DNA of 64,000 bases. Origin: Bacillota bacterium (GTDB taxonomy: Bacteria > Bacillota_I > Bacilli_A > RF39 > UBA660). Below, one piece after another: positions 54,801-61,256 of this stretch. The stretch's first letter is position 1, and the number at the start of each line of letters is the position of its first letter. The stretch is from assembly GCA_023460995.1 (NCBI GenBank), contig JAEWOE010000003.1, positions 248,001 to 312,000 of the forward strand. The letters are read 5' to 3'. The position numbers and the translations under genes were made by a program. The notes under the pieces were generated by a model, which did not search any database, had not been told where the DNA came from, and worked only from the letters and a program-made list of their open reading frames with translations.

Positions 54801-54952
54801 CTAATTCTAATGGTTGGAATAGTCCTTATGCATCATTCGGTGCAGGAATACATTATAGTACTGATAATATATATGGTATAACTTTATCTCCAAGCTTTGG
54901 AACAGATGTTGGAGTAAACTATACATGGGAGTGGGATAAAAAAGGATGCTAA
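48830..54952 (+). CDS. Giant Rhs/YD-repeat protein with variable C-terminal tip
   Basis: A 2040-residue polymorphic-toxin-type protein. AGGGGTG precedes the ATG. Parts in order: N-terminal beta domain (1-220), DNRLRE-type domain (about 223-410; TYIYPNDTNVNRNGQD, NRTLLKFTLP), beta propeller-like YD region, two carbohydrate-binding-like modules (about 750-890 and 900-1065), YD repeats, an inserted ricin-like module (about 1153-1270), more YD repeats, the Rhs core (about 1790-1862; YYLNSRYYNP, ending NCDPTG) and a 175-residue tip. The tip is Gly/Ser-rich beta with a short hydrophobic start, resembling a pore-former rather than a nuclease. No Sec signal is seen, which leaves release through the downstream holin/endolysin as a candidate route. 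Confidence 0.9.
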   Translation: MKEIEILEKRKEKEKHFLQENGDIIARVYSDNIHFFKDNKFEEIDNTLIKTDNYYTNINNDYKVYFGENSRNGLMKIKVLDDYINIYLKDSSETYLTNNSDSVIYEDIIKGIDLQYILMPTKVKENIIIKDKSSLDNKLNFTIDTNLELVQNDNKTICAIKGNKTIFVMEAPYMMDSNKVVNNNIYYILNNKNNIYTLELILDKDWLNDDDILYPVVIDPTITNSGQDNNVFDTYIYPNDTNVNRNGQDILKAGVERINGQDIVNRTLLKFTLPTIGTGSQITNARVSLIGYPIAAGHLNTRIIDAHKITSDWVEETANWETMNDKYDSRIETVFYSGRSYIEELGGNVNAVYNSLIITDLVKKWYSNTPNYGIMLKEHEENFINKDIAAYFSKNNSVTGFNPKPILEITYRNQNGLESYMDYSSQSLNLGKTFINNYNGNLTGVFNIGSTVAGKLPVSLNLIYNTNDVVLNNDLGYGLGYKLNLQQTIKKVLIEEILYLEYVDEDGTIHYFKEDSGIFKDEDGLSMTITQSDTEYTLKDKSNNKIIFNKNNDIGYLSEIVDIKDNKITVYYNSDNLIYKIKDSNDAEISIVYEEDKISIVSPDRITYLNYTDNKLISISSLTGTTLFQYNNYNILSIITDETGKQIKYDYYDEIPYRIKNVTEYGLENSKGNYFTLKYGFDSTTLIDNRERATTIIFNNNGNVVSTSNLTNNVDIKNAYSKANTYSEPNATGEYYNGKNKLLTRSVPIKYVNNLLTNTSFENDNIEFVADSNVIMTISEEFFNNGNRSLKISTEENSKFIMQSIVVPKGYYYTFSAFLKNTNSLKLSMSYVDENNEIIEKDSELINNNIDFYRYDNTIYYPKTAVSDLIIKVKFETSGVSYIDDIQLEEGDLANNYNVLENSDFSKGFNGWIVNATKMGTDEEVSSEQYFDVVDINDLGKKALRIKMDPNFPTSVVNKINIAGKAGDVYTISFWYKNEGIQADWGLYPNNVLVSYDYIDQSNGHGLFPSTPLNPNSHNWQYFSYRFGAEKDYRSVKLQFFQTFNANDLYITNLSLYKDIRAVGYNYDGNGNVISTSNLNNDISDFKYDKNNQLIQMTNPRGKNFKFEYDNVVTDQVLAGISGTGISNRIKYDSFGNPITTQIINNSLSETLENALYAIRMKGTDKYLKYVNNTIALRHNSHKHGNWIVEKIDDYYRIKYSVLDNRYFTVQNGILSLKQYTNDNSLFSLIKNKNGSYLIKLKSENKYIKNNNNNNMLEVVDLEEDNFNFEFYFEIADNKLFIENSAEYTEDGRFVKTTTDTNFNKTTYDIDPLIGLTNSVTNAKNQTTYYTYNNKKQITSVSNGNKRVDYLYNGQNLIDRIKQGTKEYKFEYDEFLNAKSVKIGDDITLITNNYETNNGNLVSSIYGNNNTVDFAYDDFDRISSISKMNDIYTYKYGSNGDLVKIISNYNITRFNYDLSKRLIDYIFDNFRIKYDYDSNNNVIDKTYKLDDISYNINNELNDDDAITKIEFNDNNINYNYDYLGRLTNSNINNNCNTNYEYVTNGKRTSLLVKSIENNGDKISYRYDKLNNITHIYNNNKLINKYFYDEYNELIKENNYLSNETIGYKYDNSGNIISKKVYELDTYNLIKQDKYEYGDIKWEDKLTKFNNDTITYDQIGNPLTIGDNIVLSWVNGRELNSYTDSNNTINYKYNSDGFRTNKIVNGTNTNYYLEGNNIVFEKTGNNVLYYIRSNVDELIGFKYNNDLYYYIKNAQDDIIGIMDSNYSVVARYEYDSWGNIVSIKDSNNNDVSNDSNHIANINPFRYRSYYYDKETKLYYLNSRYYNPIWCRFINPDGIGGANNDILSQNLYAYVSNDPINNCDPTGTFLKKLFKKVVNFVSSIFDYSITKATPAGALKPNNPIPSTATTKQKAVNNKIIDTVANSKIEYSIGLSGGSTFLSGNVSYGGTVSPNAGINKNSITAGGGISLSIGLPISPTVSFSFQPNYKGGFTNSNGWNSPYASFGAGIHYSTDNIYGITLSPSFGTDVGVNYTWEWDKKGC

Positions 54953-55152
54953 AAGAAATTCTATTAAGTATATTATTAATGAGTTCTACAACAATATTTT
55001 TTAAATTCTTCCGTCATTTGCCTAGCAAAGGTAATTGGATTTATGAATATGAAGATGAAACATGGGCTAAGATTTTAATAATTATGACCAGAGTAGTTGG
55101 ATTTTTATTTGGTTTATTTATTTTAATTAACGCAATGTTTTTCAGCAAATAA
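54946..55152 (+). CDS. Two-helix small membrane protein, candidate immunity protein of the Rhs tip
   Basis: The ATG at 54946 overlaps the Rhs stop (ATGCTAA), so translation is coupled; AAAAAAGG directly precedes it. The 68-residue product has hydrophobic helices near residues 4-22 (EILLSILLMSSTTIFF) and 43-66 (ILIIMTRVVGFLFGLFILIN) with a polar loop between. Immunity genes sit directly after polymorphic toxin genes, and small membrane proteins guard against membrane-acting tips, so I infer an immunity role. I recognise no family; a chaperone or export helper is the alternative. Confidence 0.6.
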   Translation: MLKEILLSILLMSSTTIFFKFFRHLPSKGNWIYEYEDETWAKILIIMTRVVGFLFGLFILINAMFFSK

Positions 55153-55186
55153 TAATATTAAATTTTGATAAAAATCAAAATTAGTG

Positions 55187-55225
55187 AATGAAAGTTATAC
55201 ATATAATAAAACTTTCATTTTTTTG
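55187..55225 (+). terminator. Terminator after the Rhs/candidate immunity pair
   Basis: AATGAAAGTT (55187-55196) pairs with AACTTTCATT (55210-55219), then T. It separates the Rhs transcript from the lysis genes, although readthrough is possible. Confidence 0.75.
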
Positions 55226-55252
55226 TGTAATTAAATAATAGGAGGTGAAAAC

Positions 55253-55654
55253 TTGAAAATAATAGATTTGATAAAATTGATTCTAACATTTATAGGTACT
55301 TCACTAGGGTATTTTCTTGGTGGTTTTGATGCACTGTTGGTAACTTTATTGCTATTTATGATAATTGACTATATAACAGGGGTACTTGATGCAATCTCAA
55401 ATAAAAAACTATCAAGTAGTGTTGGTTTTAAAGGAATATGCAAAAAAGTAATAATATTGTTAATGGTTACAATTGCTAATAGAATAGATATTACTTTAGG
55501 ATTGCAAGAAATAAGATATGTTGTCATATCTTTTTATTTAGCTAATGAAGGTATATCAATAATTGAAAATGCTTCATTACTAGGTGTACCTATTCCGCAA
55601 AAACTTGAAGATATTTTGGAACAGTTAAAAAATGAAGAGAAAGAGAGTCAATAA
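55253..55654 (+). CDS. Holin of the phage/toxin-secretion family (TcdE type)
   Basis: A 133-residue protein of the Holin_4_1 group (PF05105), the family of C. difficile TcdE. The TTG start at 55253 follows AGGAGGTG. Helices lie near residues 7-25, 30-46 and 68-85, with the family signature LLLFMIIDYITGVLDAISNK (residues 33-52), SSSVGFKGICKKVIILLMV near 55-73 and YLANEGISIIENASLLGVPI near 97-116, then an acidic tail. Such holins let endolysins or large toxins cross the membrane. One base separates it from the endolysin gene, giving a compact lysis or secretion unit right after the Rhs pair. Confidence 0.9.
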   Translation: MKIIDLIKLILTFIGTSLGYFLGGFDALLVTLLLFMIIDYITGVLDAISNKKLSSSVGFKGICKKVIILLMVTIANRIDITLGLQEIRYVVISFYLANEGISIIENASLLGVPIPQKLEDILEQLKNEEKESQ

Positions 55655-55655
55655 T

Positions 55656-56378
55656 ATGTCAGTTAAAGTTAAAGTTTTAAAAAGCGGAGAAGCCGAAATC
55701 ACGCAGAAATTTAAGGGCATAGGAGTTCATGAAGGTATTGACTTGGTTGGTAAAGGTTATACACTTGATATTGTCACAACTGCTGATAATGGTGTTGTAA
55801 GCGAAGTTGGCTCAGGTGATGATAGAGGTAATTTTATACGTATTAACCATGGTAATGGTTATTTCACTGAATATTGTCATCTAGCTAAAGTTTATGTTAA
55901 AGTTGGTGATAGTGTGTCACAGGGTCAAGATATTGGATATATGGGCAATACTGGTAGAGTTACTGGAGCGCATGTTGATTATAAGGTAATAAAAGCTACT
56001 TATAATAACTATATAGACTCTACTCCATACTTGTGTGGCGGTTTTCCAAAGACTACTTTAGATCCAACTAATGAAGTAGTATACACTGTAATAGCAGGAG
56101 ATACATTAAGTGGTATAGCTAGAAAGTACAATACTAATTGCCAAATACTATCAGGTTATAATGGTATAACTAATCCGGATTTGATTTATCCAGGACAAAA
56201 AGTTAGAATACCAGGTACAGTAGTAGGCACAATTCAAAGTTATACAGTAGTATCTGGTGATACTTTATCAGCTATAGCAACTAAATATGGTACTACTTAT
56301 CAAAAGATAGCTAGTGATAACAATATAGATAATCCTAACGTAATATATCCAGGCCAAATTTTAAAAATATATAAATAA
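55656..56378 (+). CDS. M23-type endolysin with two LysM domains
   Basis: A peptidoglycan endopeptidase. The M23 domain (about 10-125) has HEGIDLVG (zinc His and Asp), HGNGYFTEYCHL and the strand GAHVDYKV. Where most M23 proteins have HxH this one has HxD, so one zinc ligand is replaced by Asp, as in some phage lysins. Two LysM wall-binding domains follow (near 143-188 and 194-239; YTVIAGDTLSGIARKYNTN and YTVVSGDTLSAIATKYGTT). No signal peptide, so it needs the holin upstream to reach the wall. The ATG at 55656 has only a weak site and is probably coupled to the holin stop; 55632 is the alternative start. Confidence 0.88.
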   Translation: MSVKVKVLKSGEAEITQKFKGIGVHEGIDLVGKGYTLDIVTTADNGVVSEVGSGDDRGNFIRINHGNGYFTEYCHLAKVYVKVGDSVSQGQDIGYMGNTGRVTGAHVDYKVIKATYNNYIDSTPYLCGGFPKTTLDPTNEVVYTVIAGDTLSGIARKYNTNCQILSGYNGITNPDLIYPGQKVRIPGTVVGTIQSYTVVSGDTLSAIATKYGTTYQKIASDNNIDNPNVIYPGQILKIYK

Positions 56379-56409
56379 AAGAATATCATACATAATGATA
56401 TTCTTTTTT
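56376..56409 (+). terminator. Terminator after the endolysin gene
   Basis: AAAGAATATCAT (56378-56389) pairs perfectly with ATGATATTCTTT (56395-56406), followed by T. Confidence 0.85.
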
Positions 56410-56428
56410 ATAAATTTTTAAGGAGGTG

Positions 56429-56482
56429 ATGTGTGTAAAGAACTGTTCTAAACAAAAAAATGATAAAAAAAGAAAGAGGTAA
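56429..56482 (+). CDS. Possible 17-residue leader frame before the 56487 gene
   Basis: AGGAGGTG directly precedes an ATG at 56429, and an out-of-frame GTG at 56431 gives better spacing. The ATG frame (MCVKNCSKQKNDKKRKR) stops inside the ribosome site of the next gene (GAGGTAA), which would couple the two. It may be real or a chance effect of the strong site. Confidence 0.3.
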   Translation: MCVKNCSKQKNDKKRKR

Positions 56483-56486
56483 AAAA

Positions 56487-58265
56487 ATGCAAAAAAATTA
56501 TTCAACTTTACCATTCAAAAATTTCAATTGTTCTCAAAATTATGTAAGCACTCCACAAGATTCACATTATAAGCAAAGTCATTCTACAAATGGTGTATTA
56601 TCATACCCAATAGATGTTTTAGATGACATTTATTGCGGCTGCGATGAAATGAAAGTAGTAAGAATAAATGGTGTAGGTAACGGAACAATAAATCAAATAT
56701 TCGTTCAAAGCACTGCACCTGTAATAATGCCAATTGGAACAAATTATATCACTTATTTAATTACGCACCCAAATGATGCTGATATAATTAATTCCAACTT
56801 ATCTATTGGAACGACATTTCATAGAGGTCAATTAATAATTCACCAAGGCACTGATGGAGGCGTACCCTCACACATAGATTTAGTAATAGCAAAATCGTTG
56901 CAATCAGGTTGGGTAACAAATTCTTATGGCGAACTTGTATTACCTGATAGTATTAAACCTGAAGAAGGTTTCTATTTGGATAAGTCATTTACAGATCCAA
57001 ATATATATAATCCTCTAGGAATTGTTTTTCAAGATCTTCCATCAGATGCATATATTTCTTTGCCTACTCCAGTTACAAGGGATGAAGGAAAAAACCAGGT
57101 TCAAGTTATTTGTGCAGCAAATACATTAAATGTGTATTCGGCAGCAAGCCCAACAAGTAGTGTAATAGGGTATGCAACTCCTGGTATTTACAACATAGTT
57201 TCTACTATTGAAGCTGATGGCTATATTTGGTATCAAGTTGAAGAAGGTAAGTGGTTTGCTAATATTGAAGGCTGTACGAAGGAATTATTAGCAGTTCCGC
57301 TTATTATGCCATTAGTAAGCGTCCAAGAATCTTACGATAATTTACCGCTTGGAACACAAATTTGTTTTTCTGGATCTAATATTCCAAAGAGTTATTTAAT
57401 TTGTGATGGTTCTGAAGTTTCTAGAGAAGAATATTCTGAACTTTTTTCAGTAATAGGTACTATATATGGAGAAGGTGATGGCAGCTTAACATTTAATATT
57501 CCAGATAAAAAGGGAAGAGTATCGGTTGGATTTAGTGAAAATGAAAAAGAATTTAATGAAATTGGAAAAACTGGTGGGCATAAAGCGTTACAATCGCATA
57601 CGCATAGTGTTAATGCAAATAAGACAGCACCAAGTGTATTTAATCAATCACCAAATTCGCAGACACAAGCATTAAATATTAATGAGGGTACTACTGTTTC
57701 CACTTATTGGGCACATGCAGGTTCTCACGGCTCAAGGAATGTATCAACAGCTGGAACTGGTGATAGTGAAAACATACAACCATATCAAGTTGATGTTTGG
57801 ATTATCAAAGCAAAAAGAAGTATTGATTCAATTCTTGTTGAAGGCCAAGTTATAGATGGTTTTGGTAGTCTGAGTACAGTAGATGCTTGCAGTGCAAGAA
57901 ATGCTACAGAATTGTATGAAAGAATAATAGGGAAAGTTTTATATAATAGTTCAACTGGAACAATTGGAAATGTAATATTAAGTGAAACTAGTGAAAATTT
58001 TGACTATATAGAGGTATTTTTTAGAGATCAAGATAATTTGTTTAGTAGTGTTAAAATTCATAATCCTAATGGCAAATACTTTACAATGAATACAACTGGA
58101 ATAGGAATAGGAATAATAGCATTTAGAACTAAAGCAATGTCAATAAGCGGGACTTCTATATCTTATTTAGATGGTTATACTCAAATATTTACCAATGGCA
58201 TAAGTTCTGGGTATAATAATTCTAATACCTATATTTATATAACAAGAATTATGGGCTATAAATAA
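56487..58265 (+). CDS. Chimeric lysin-like/SH3/phage tail-collar protein
   Basis: The ATG at 56487 follows AGAGG. Residues about 20-170 look like an M23-related domain that has lost its first zinc ligand: NGVLSYPIDVLDD where HxxxD is expected, but PSHIDLVIAKS resembles the HxD strand of the endolysin encoded just upstream. Residues about 207-270 resemble a bacterial SH3 wall-binding domain (NTLNVYSAASPTSSVIGYA). Residues about 298-350 form a phage tail-collar domain (IPKSYLICDGSEVSREEYSE; IPDKKGRVSVG), then a fibre with a HTHSV motif and a beta-rich tip. I infer a wall-binding fibre and doubt that it is still an enzyme. Confidence 0.7.
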   Translation: MQKNYSTLPFKNFNCSQNYVSTPQDSHYKQSHSTNGVLSYPIDVLDDIYCGCDEMKVVRINGVGNGTINQIFVQSTAPVIMPIGTNYITYLITHPNDADIINSNLSIGTTFHRGQLIIHQGTDGGVPSHIDLVIAKSLQSGWVTNSYGELVLPDSIKPEEGFYLDKSFTDPNIYNPLGIVFQDLPSDAYISLPTPVTRDEGKNQVQVICAANTLNVYSAASPTSSVIGYATPGIYNIVSTIEADGYIWYQVEEGKWFANIEGCTKELLAVPLIMPLVSVQESYDNLPLGTQICFSGSNIPKSYLICDGSEVSREEYSELFSVIGTIYGEGDGSLTFNIPDKKGRVSVGFSENEKEFNEIGKTGGHKALQSHTHSVNANKTAPSVFNQSPNSQTQALNINEGTTVSTYWAHAGSHGSRNVSTAGTGDSENIQPYQVDVWIIKAKRSIDSILVEGQVIDGFGSLSTVDACSARNATELYERIIGKVLYNSSTGTIGNVILSETSENFDYIEVFFRDQDNLFSSVKIHNPNGKYFTMNTTGIGIGIIAFRTKAMSISGTSISYLDGYTQIFTNGISSGYNNSNTYIYITRIMGYK

Positions 58266-58304
58266 TTAATAATTTATAAATATGTAATATTTTAAATAAA
58301 ATAG

Positions 58305-58341
58305 TAAAAAAATACCAGGTATATTCTGGTATTTTTTTGTG
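58305..58341 (+). terminator. Terminator after the tail-collar chimera gene
   Basis: AATACCAG (58311-58318) pairs with CTGGTATT (58326-58333), then T. Confidence 0.85.
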
Positions 58342-58542
58342 TAATTAATAATACTATATTGAAAAAATTATTTGCTTGTATTATAAAAGAATTTTACTTT
58401 CAAAAAGAGTTTGTTTTAATATTTTTCATTATGTAAAGCAAAATACATTGACTAATAGTATAAATATGCTAAAAAGATAAATTTTATTGTTTTAAAAACA
58501 AAAGTAATATGAGTGGTTTTATAAATACATGTTAACTAAATT

Positions 58543-58578
58543 TGACACTAGGATTTAATCCTAGTGTCTTTTTTATGT
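58543..58578 (+). terminator. Orphan terminator
   Basis: GACACTAGGA (58544-58553), TTTAA, TCCTAGTGTC (58559-58568), then T. The T-run is on the plus strand, and no coding gene lies between it and the previous terminator. Confidence 0.85.
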
Positions 58579-58781
58579 TTATATCTTTCTTGTTTTCTCG
58601 AGTTAATTTTATTATTAAGAAATAGGCTTAAATATTTTAATATCTCTGTACTTACAAAAATAGAATTTCATAAAATAGGTCTATTACAATATTTTAGACA
58701 AAACTGTATAATAGTATGAAAATAGTTACATAATTAATAGATTAATTATATATTTAAATAGAATAAAACAGGTGATAGTAA

Positions 58782-59261
58782 ATGAATAAAATAGTTACAC
58801 ATCCATTTGAACCAGTATATGATTGTAATTCTAAGATACTATTTTTAGGCTCAATTGCGAGTGTTAAATCAAGAGAATTAGGTTATCCATATGCTAGTCC
58901 ACAAAATAGATTTTGGAAAGTTTTAAGAATTATCTTTGATGATGAAATAGGTGATTATAAGAAATTTCTAATTAATAAGAATATAGCTCTTTGGGATGTA
59001 ATAAAAAGTTGTGAAATAACTGGTTCAAGTGATTCAAGTATAAAAAATGTTGTTGTAAATGAAATATGGGAAGTTATATTTAAAAGTAATATAAAATATA
59101 TTTTTACTAATGGAAAAAAAGCATTTGATTTATATAATAAGTATGTTTATCCAAAAACTAAAATTAAGGCAATTTCCTTATCATCAACTAGTCCAGCTAA
59201 TGCAACAAAGAATTTAAATGACTTAGTAAAAGAATATAAAATAATTTTAAATTATTTATAA
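58782..59261 (+). CDS. DNA-deoxyinosine glycosylase (UDG superfamily)
   Basis: Removes hypoxanthine, made by adenine deamination, from DNA. The 159-residue protein has the uracil-DNA-glycosylase superfamily frame: LFLGSIASVKSRELGYPYAS near residue 25-44 (active-site loop), PQNRFWKVL near 45-53, and LSSTSPANA near 137-145 as the DNA-inserting loop. This matches the bacterial deoxyinosine glycosylase group (TIGR04274). GGTGATAG precedes the ATG. It is monocistronic and ordinary, and it marks a return to housekeeping genes after the Rhs region. Confidence 0.85.
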   Translation: MNKIVTHPFEPVYDCNSKILFLGSIASVKSRELGYPYASPQNRFWKVLRIIFDDEIGDYKKFLINKNIALWDVIKSCEITGSSDSSIKNVVVNEIWEVIFKSNIKYIFTNGKKAFDLYNKYVYPKTKIKAISLSSTSPANATKNLNDLVKEYKIILNYL

Positions 59262-59443
59262 TTAAAATTTTAAAATCATTAAATATTTAAAGCATATTTT
59301 AATGAAATAGAATAAACTATATTATAGATATTAGAGTAAAATCATATTTAAGTAGGGTATTATTATCAAATGAATAATACATGTGTTCTGTTTAAGCGTT
59401 CAATATTAGTGTTAAAAAAATAGGTGTTTTTTTCAAAAAAATA

Positions 59444-59471
59444 TTGACATATATTTAAAATCTAGTATAAT
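59444..59471 (+). promoter_or_regulatory. Consensus promoter of tRNA-Gly(TCC)
   Basis: TTGACA (59444-59449) and TATAAT (59466-59471) are separated by 16 bp, 19 bp before the tRNA. Confidence 0.9.
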
Positions 59472-59490
59472 TAAAAGTGCCTACCAAATT

Positions 59491-59564
59491 GCGGGTGTAG
59501 TTCAATGGTAGAATCCCAGCCTTCCAAGCTGATTACGTGGGTCCGATTCCCATCACCCGCTCCA
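59491..59564 (+). tRNA. tRNA-Gly (anticodon TCC)
   Basis: The acceptor stem GCGGGTG (59491-59497) pairs with CACCCGC (59554-59560). Anticodon TCC is at 59523-59525 and CCA is encoded at 59562-59564. A consensus promoter precedes it. Confidence 0.95.
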
Positions 59565-59573
59565 TAAGATATT

Positions 59574-59606
59574 TAATTGCTAACCATAGGTTAGCAATTT
59601 TTATTT
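59574..59606 (+). terminator. Terminator after tRNA-Gly
   Basis: AATTGCTAACC (59575-59585), ATA, GGTTAGCAATT (59589-59599), then T. Confidence 0.9.
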
Positions 59607-59639
59607 GCTTATAAAATTTAAACTTAGAATTCTTAAACA

Positions 59640-59680
59640 AAAAAATCATTATTAGGTATTTACCATAATGATTTTTTTAT
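59640..59680. terminator. Bidirectional terminator-like hairpin
   Basis: AAAAATCATTAT (59641-59652) pairs with ATAATGATTTTT (59664-59675). The A-run and T-run suit use from either strand, most probably for the minus-strand genes ahead. Confidence 0.65.
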
Positions 59681-59820
59681 TATTATCAACTATTTCTATA
59701 AGAAATCTATTATACTAGACATACAAATGCTTCTTTCTACTAAAGATAATTGCACTAAAGAAAAGTTTTGGTGATTATTATTAACTGCTTTATTATTAAT
59801 TCCTAAAATTTTAGTGCTAA

Positions 59821-60300
59821 TCATAGAACCATTTCATAATCAATATAGTTTCCAGCAAAAGGTATTTCCTTATTTTCTCTTATCAATACTTTTTTAAAAC
59901 CAGCACTTTCGTAATTTTTTTGAGCTGGTAATGTTAACTCGTTAGTTGTTACTATAATTTTTTCTACATCATATTTCTTTATTCTTCTTATAGCTTCCTG
60001 TAATTGTAATTTTCCATATCCATTGCCCTTATATTTGGTTAAAATGCAATTATGTCCTATTATTACATAATTGGGTCTATTTCTTGGGTCCCAAGAGATA
60101 TGTCCAACAGGGATATTATCTATTAATGTAATGAATCCATATTTATCAGCAATATCTAAATTGGAATAAAAGAAATCATCATATTCCTTCCACATGCCAT
60201 CCCAATATTTTTTACAATTTTCATTAAATGAATATGCATCAACTAATTGTTTATATAATGTTCCTTTTGGGAAACTACTAATATTTCTAAACTCAATCAT
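59821..60300 (-). CDS. GNAT-family N-acetyltransferase
   Basis: A 159-residue acetyltransferase: the fold begins with MIEFRNISSFPKG, the central strand pair is GFITLIDNIPVGHISWD near 55-71, and the acetyl-CoA loop is KYKGNGYGKLQLQEAI near 89-104 (Q/RxxGxG/A type). The C-terminal strand YESAGFKKVL near 130 is also typical. The substrate is unknown; amino acid, antibiotic or peptide targets are all possible. GGTG precedes the ATG. No operon partner is evident. Confidence 0.85.
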   Translation of the reverse strand: MIEFRNISSFPKGTLYKQLVDAYSFNENCKKYWDGMWKEYDDFFYSNLDIADKYGFITLIDNIPVGHISWDPRNRPNYVIIGHNCILTKYKGNGYGKLQLQEAIRRIKKYDVEKIIVTTNELTLPAQKNYESAGFKKVLIRENKEIPFAGNYIDYEMVL

Positions 60301-60400
60301 TGTTCACCTTATAGACTTTCTGTTTATATTTTAATTTTTATATATTATATTTTAACATAGCTTTAACAATATATATAGTCTCTTCATATAATTGATGAAC

Positions 60401-60432
60401 AAAAAAATTAAAAGTACAAACTTTTAATTTTT
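60401..60432 (-). terminator. Terminator of the 60424-61137 gene
   Basis: AAAAATTAAAAGT (60403-60415) pairs with ACTTTTAATTTTT (60420-60432) around ACAA. The T-run reads on the minus strand. Confidence 0.8.
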
Positions 60433-61137
60433 AACTACATTTATAATTCTTAATTCGGAATCTATTCTTTCTAAAGTTATTGCATAGGAATAAGTAATTC
60501 CAGTACCAAGTTCACCGGTTTCAGGATGTGGGTATGCAATTGTTACTTGATAATTTGCATTAATTGTATTACCATCCACATTATAATTTGCTAGTTTCTT
60601 TGTTACAACTGCATTAAAACCATATATATCAAATTGAAGTGTAGATGAAAATGTTTTACTTGATGAATCATATGTGAATTGACTGTTGGCTGGGATATAA
60701 TCAAAATTGTCTTTAATTAGATATTTTTTTGCTACATCTTTAATATCACTTTGCTTAAATAAATAATTATCATTAGATTTACTATATTTATTATTAGCTA
60801 ATAAATATTTTATTGCACTAATAAAAATAATTTCATCATTATAATCATCACTATTAGTAGGCAACAGCAAATTGTAATTTGGGTTTCCACTTACTAAAGG
60901 CAATAGAAAATTTTCTATATCTTCTTTTGTAATTGTTTCTTCAGTTGCTTCATTTTCTTTGTCCTCTTCATCATTTACTATTTCATTGTTATCGTCTTTA
61001 ATTGTATTATTTTTATCAGCGTATTTTTTACCTAACATAAATCCAAAGGCAACTGCGCTTACTAAAAGTAAAATAATTAATAGTATTAATATAATCACTT
61101 TTGTTTTTCGAGAATATACATGGCTTTCTTTTTTCAT
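60424..61137 (-). CDS. Membrane-anchored extracytoplasmic protein, paralogue of the next gene
   Basis: A 237-residue protein: a charged N-terminus MKKESHVYSRKTK, one helix near residues 13-34 (VIILILLIILLLVSAVAFGF), an acidic low-complexity linker (DDNNEIVNDEEDKENEATEE) and an outer domain of about 165 residues ending SELRIINVVKN. It is a tandem duplicate of the 61257-61982 protein, sharing both ends, the LSLLV/GNP-YDLLL core and even the 5' leader (GCTCCTTACAATTAAATA on the plus strand). AGGAGC precedes the ATG. No known domain; the outer domain has the mixed alpha/beta pattern of small binding or lid-like proteins. Confidence 0.6.
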   Translation of the reverse strand: MKKESHVYSRKTKVIILILLIILLLVSAVAFGFMLGKKYADKNNTIKDDNNEIVNDEEDKENEATEETITKEDIENFLLPLVSGNPNYNLLLPTNSDDYNDEIIFISAIKYLLANNKYSKSNDNYLFKQSDIKDVAKKYLIKDNFDYIPANSQFTYDSSSKTFSSTLQFDIYGFNAVVTKKLANYNVDGNTINANYQVTIAYPHPETGELGTGITYSYAITLERIDSELRIINVVKN

Positions 61138-61256
61138 ATTTTCAGCTCCTTACAATTAAATAGTATCATGTTTTTAATATTTAATGAATTATCTTATATT
61201 TTTATATAAATTAAATGTAAAATTCACATTGATTTATTATTACAATATTAAGTTAC

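Larger units (their letters stand above)
58266..58781 (+). other. 516-bp intergenic region with two terminators
   Basis: Two strong terminators (58305-58341 and 58543-58578) lie here without a protein gene between them, so an untranslated RNA may end at the second. A TTGACT at 58448-58453 lacks a well-spaced -10. The rest is very AT-rich and empty apart from the promoter and ribosome site of the 58782 gene. Confidence 0.55.

Noticed and set aside
46000..58600. Complete prophage
   Set aside because: No integrase, repressor, terminase, portal, capsid, sheath, tube or tape-measure gene is present, and an Rhs gene takes up half of the region.
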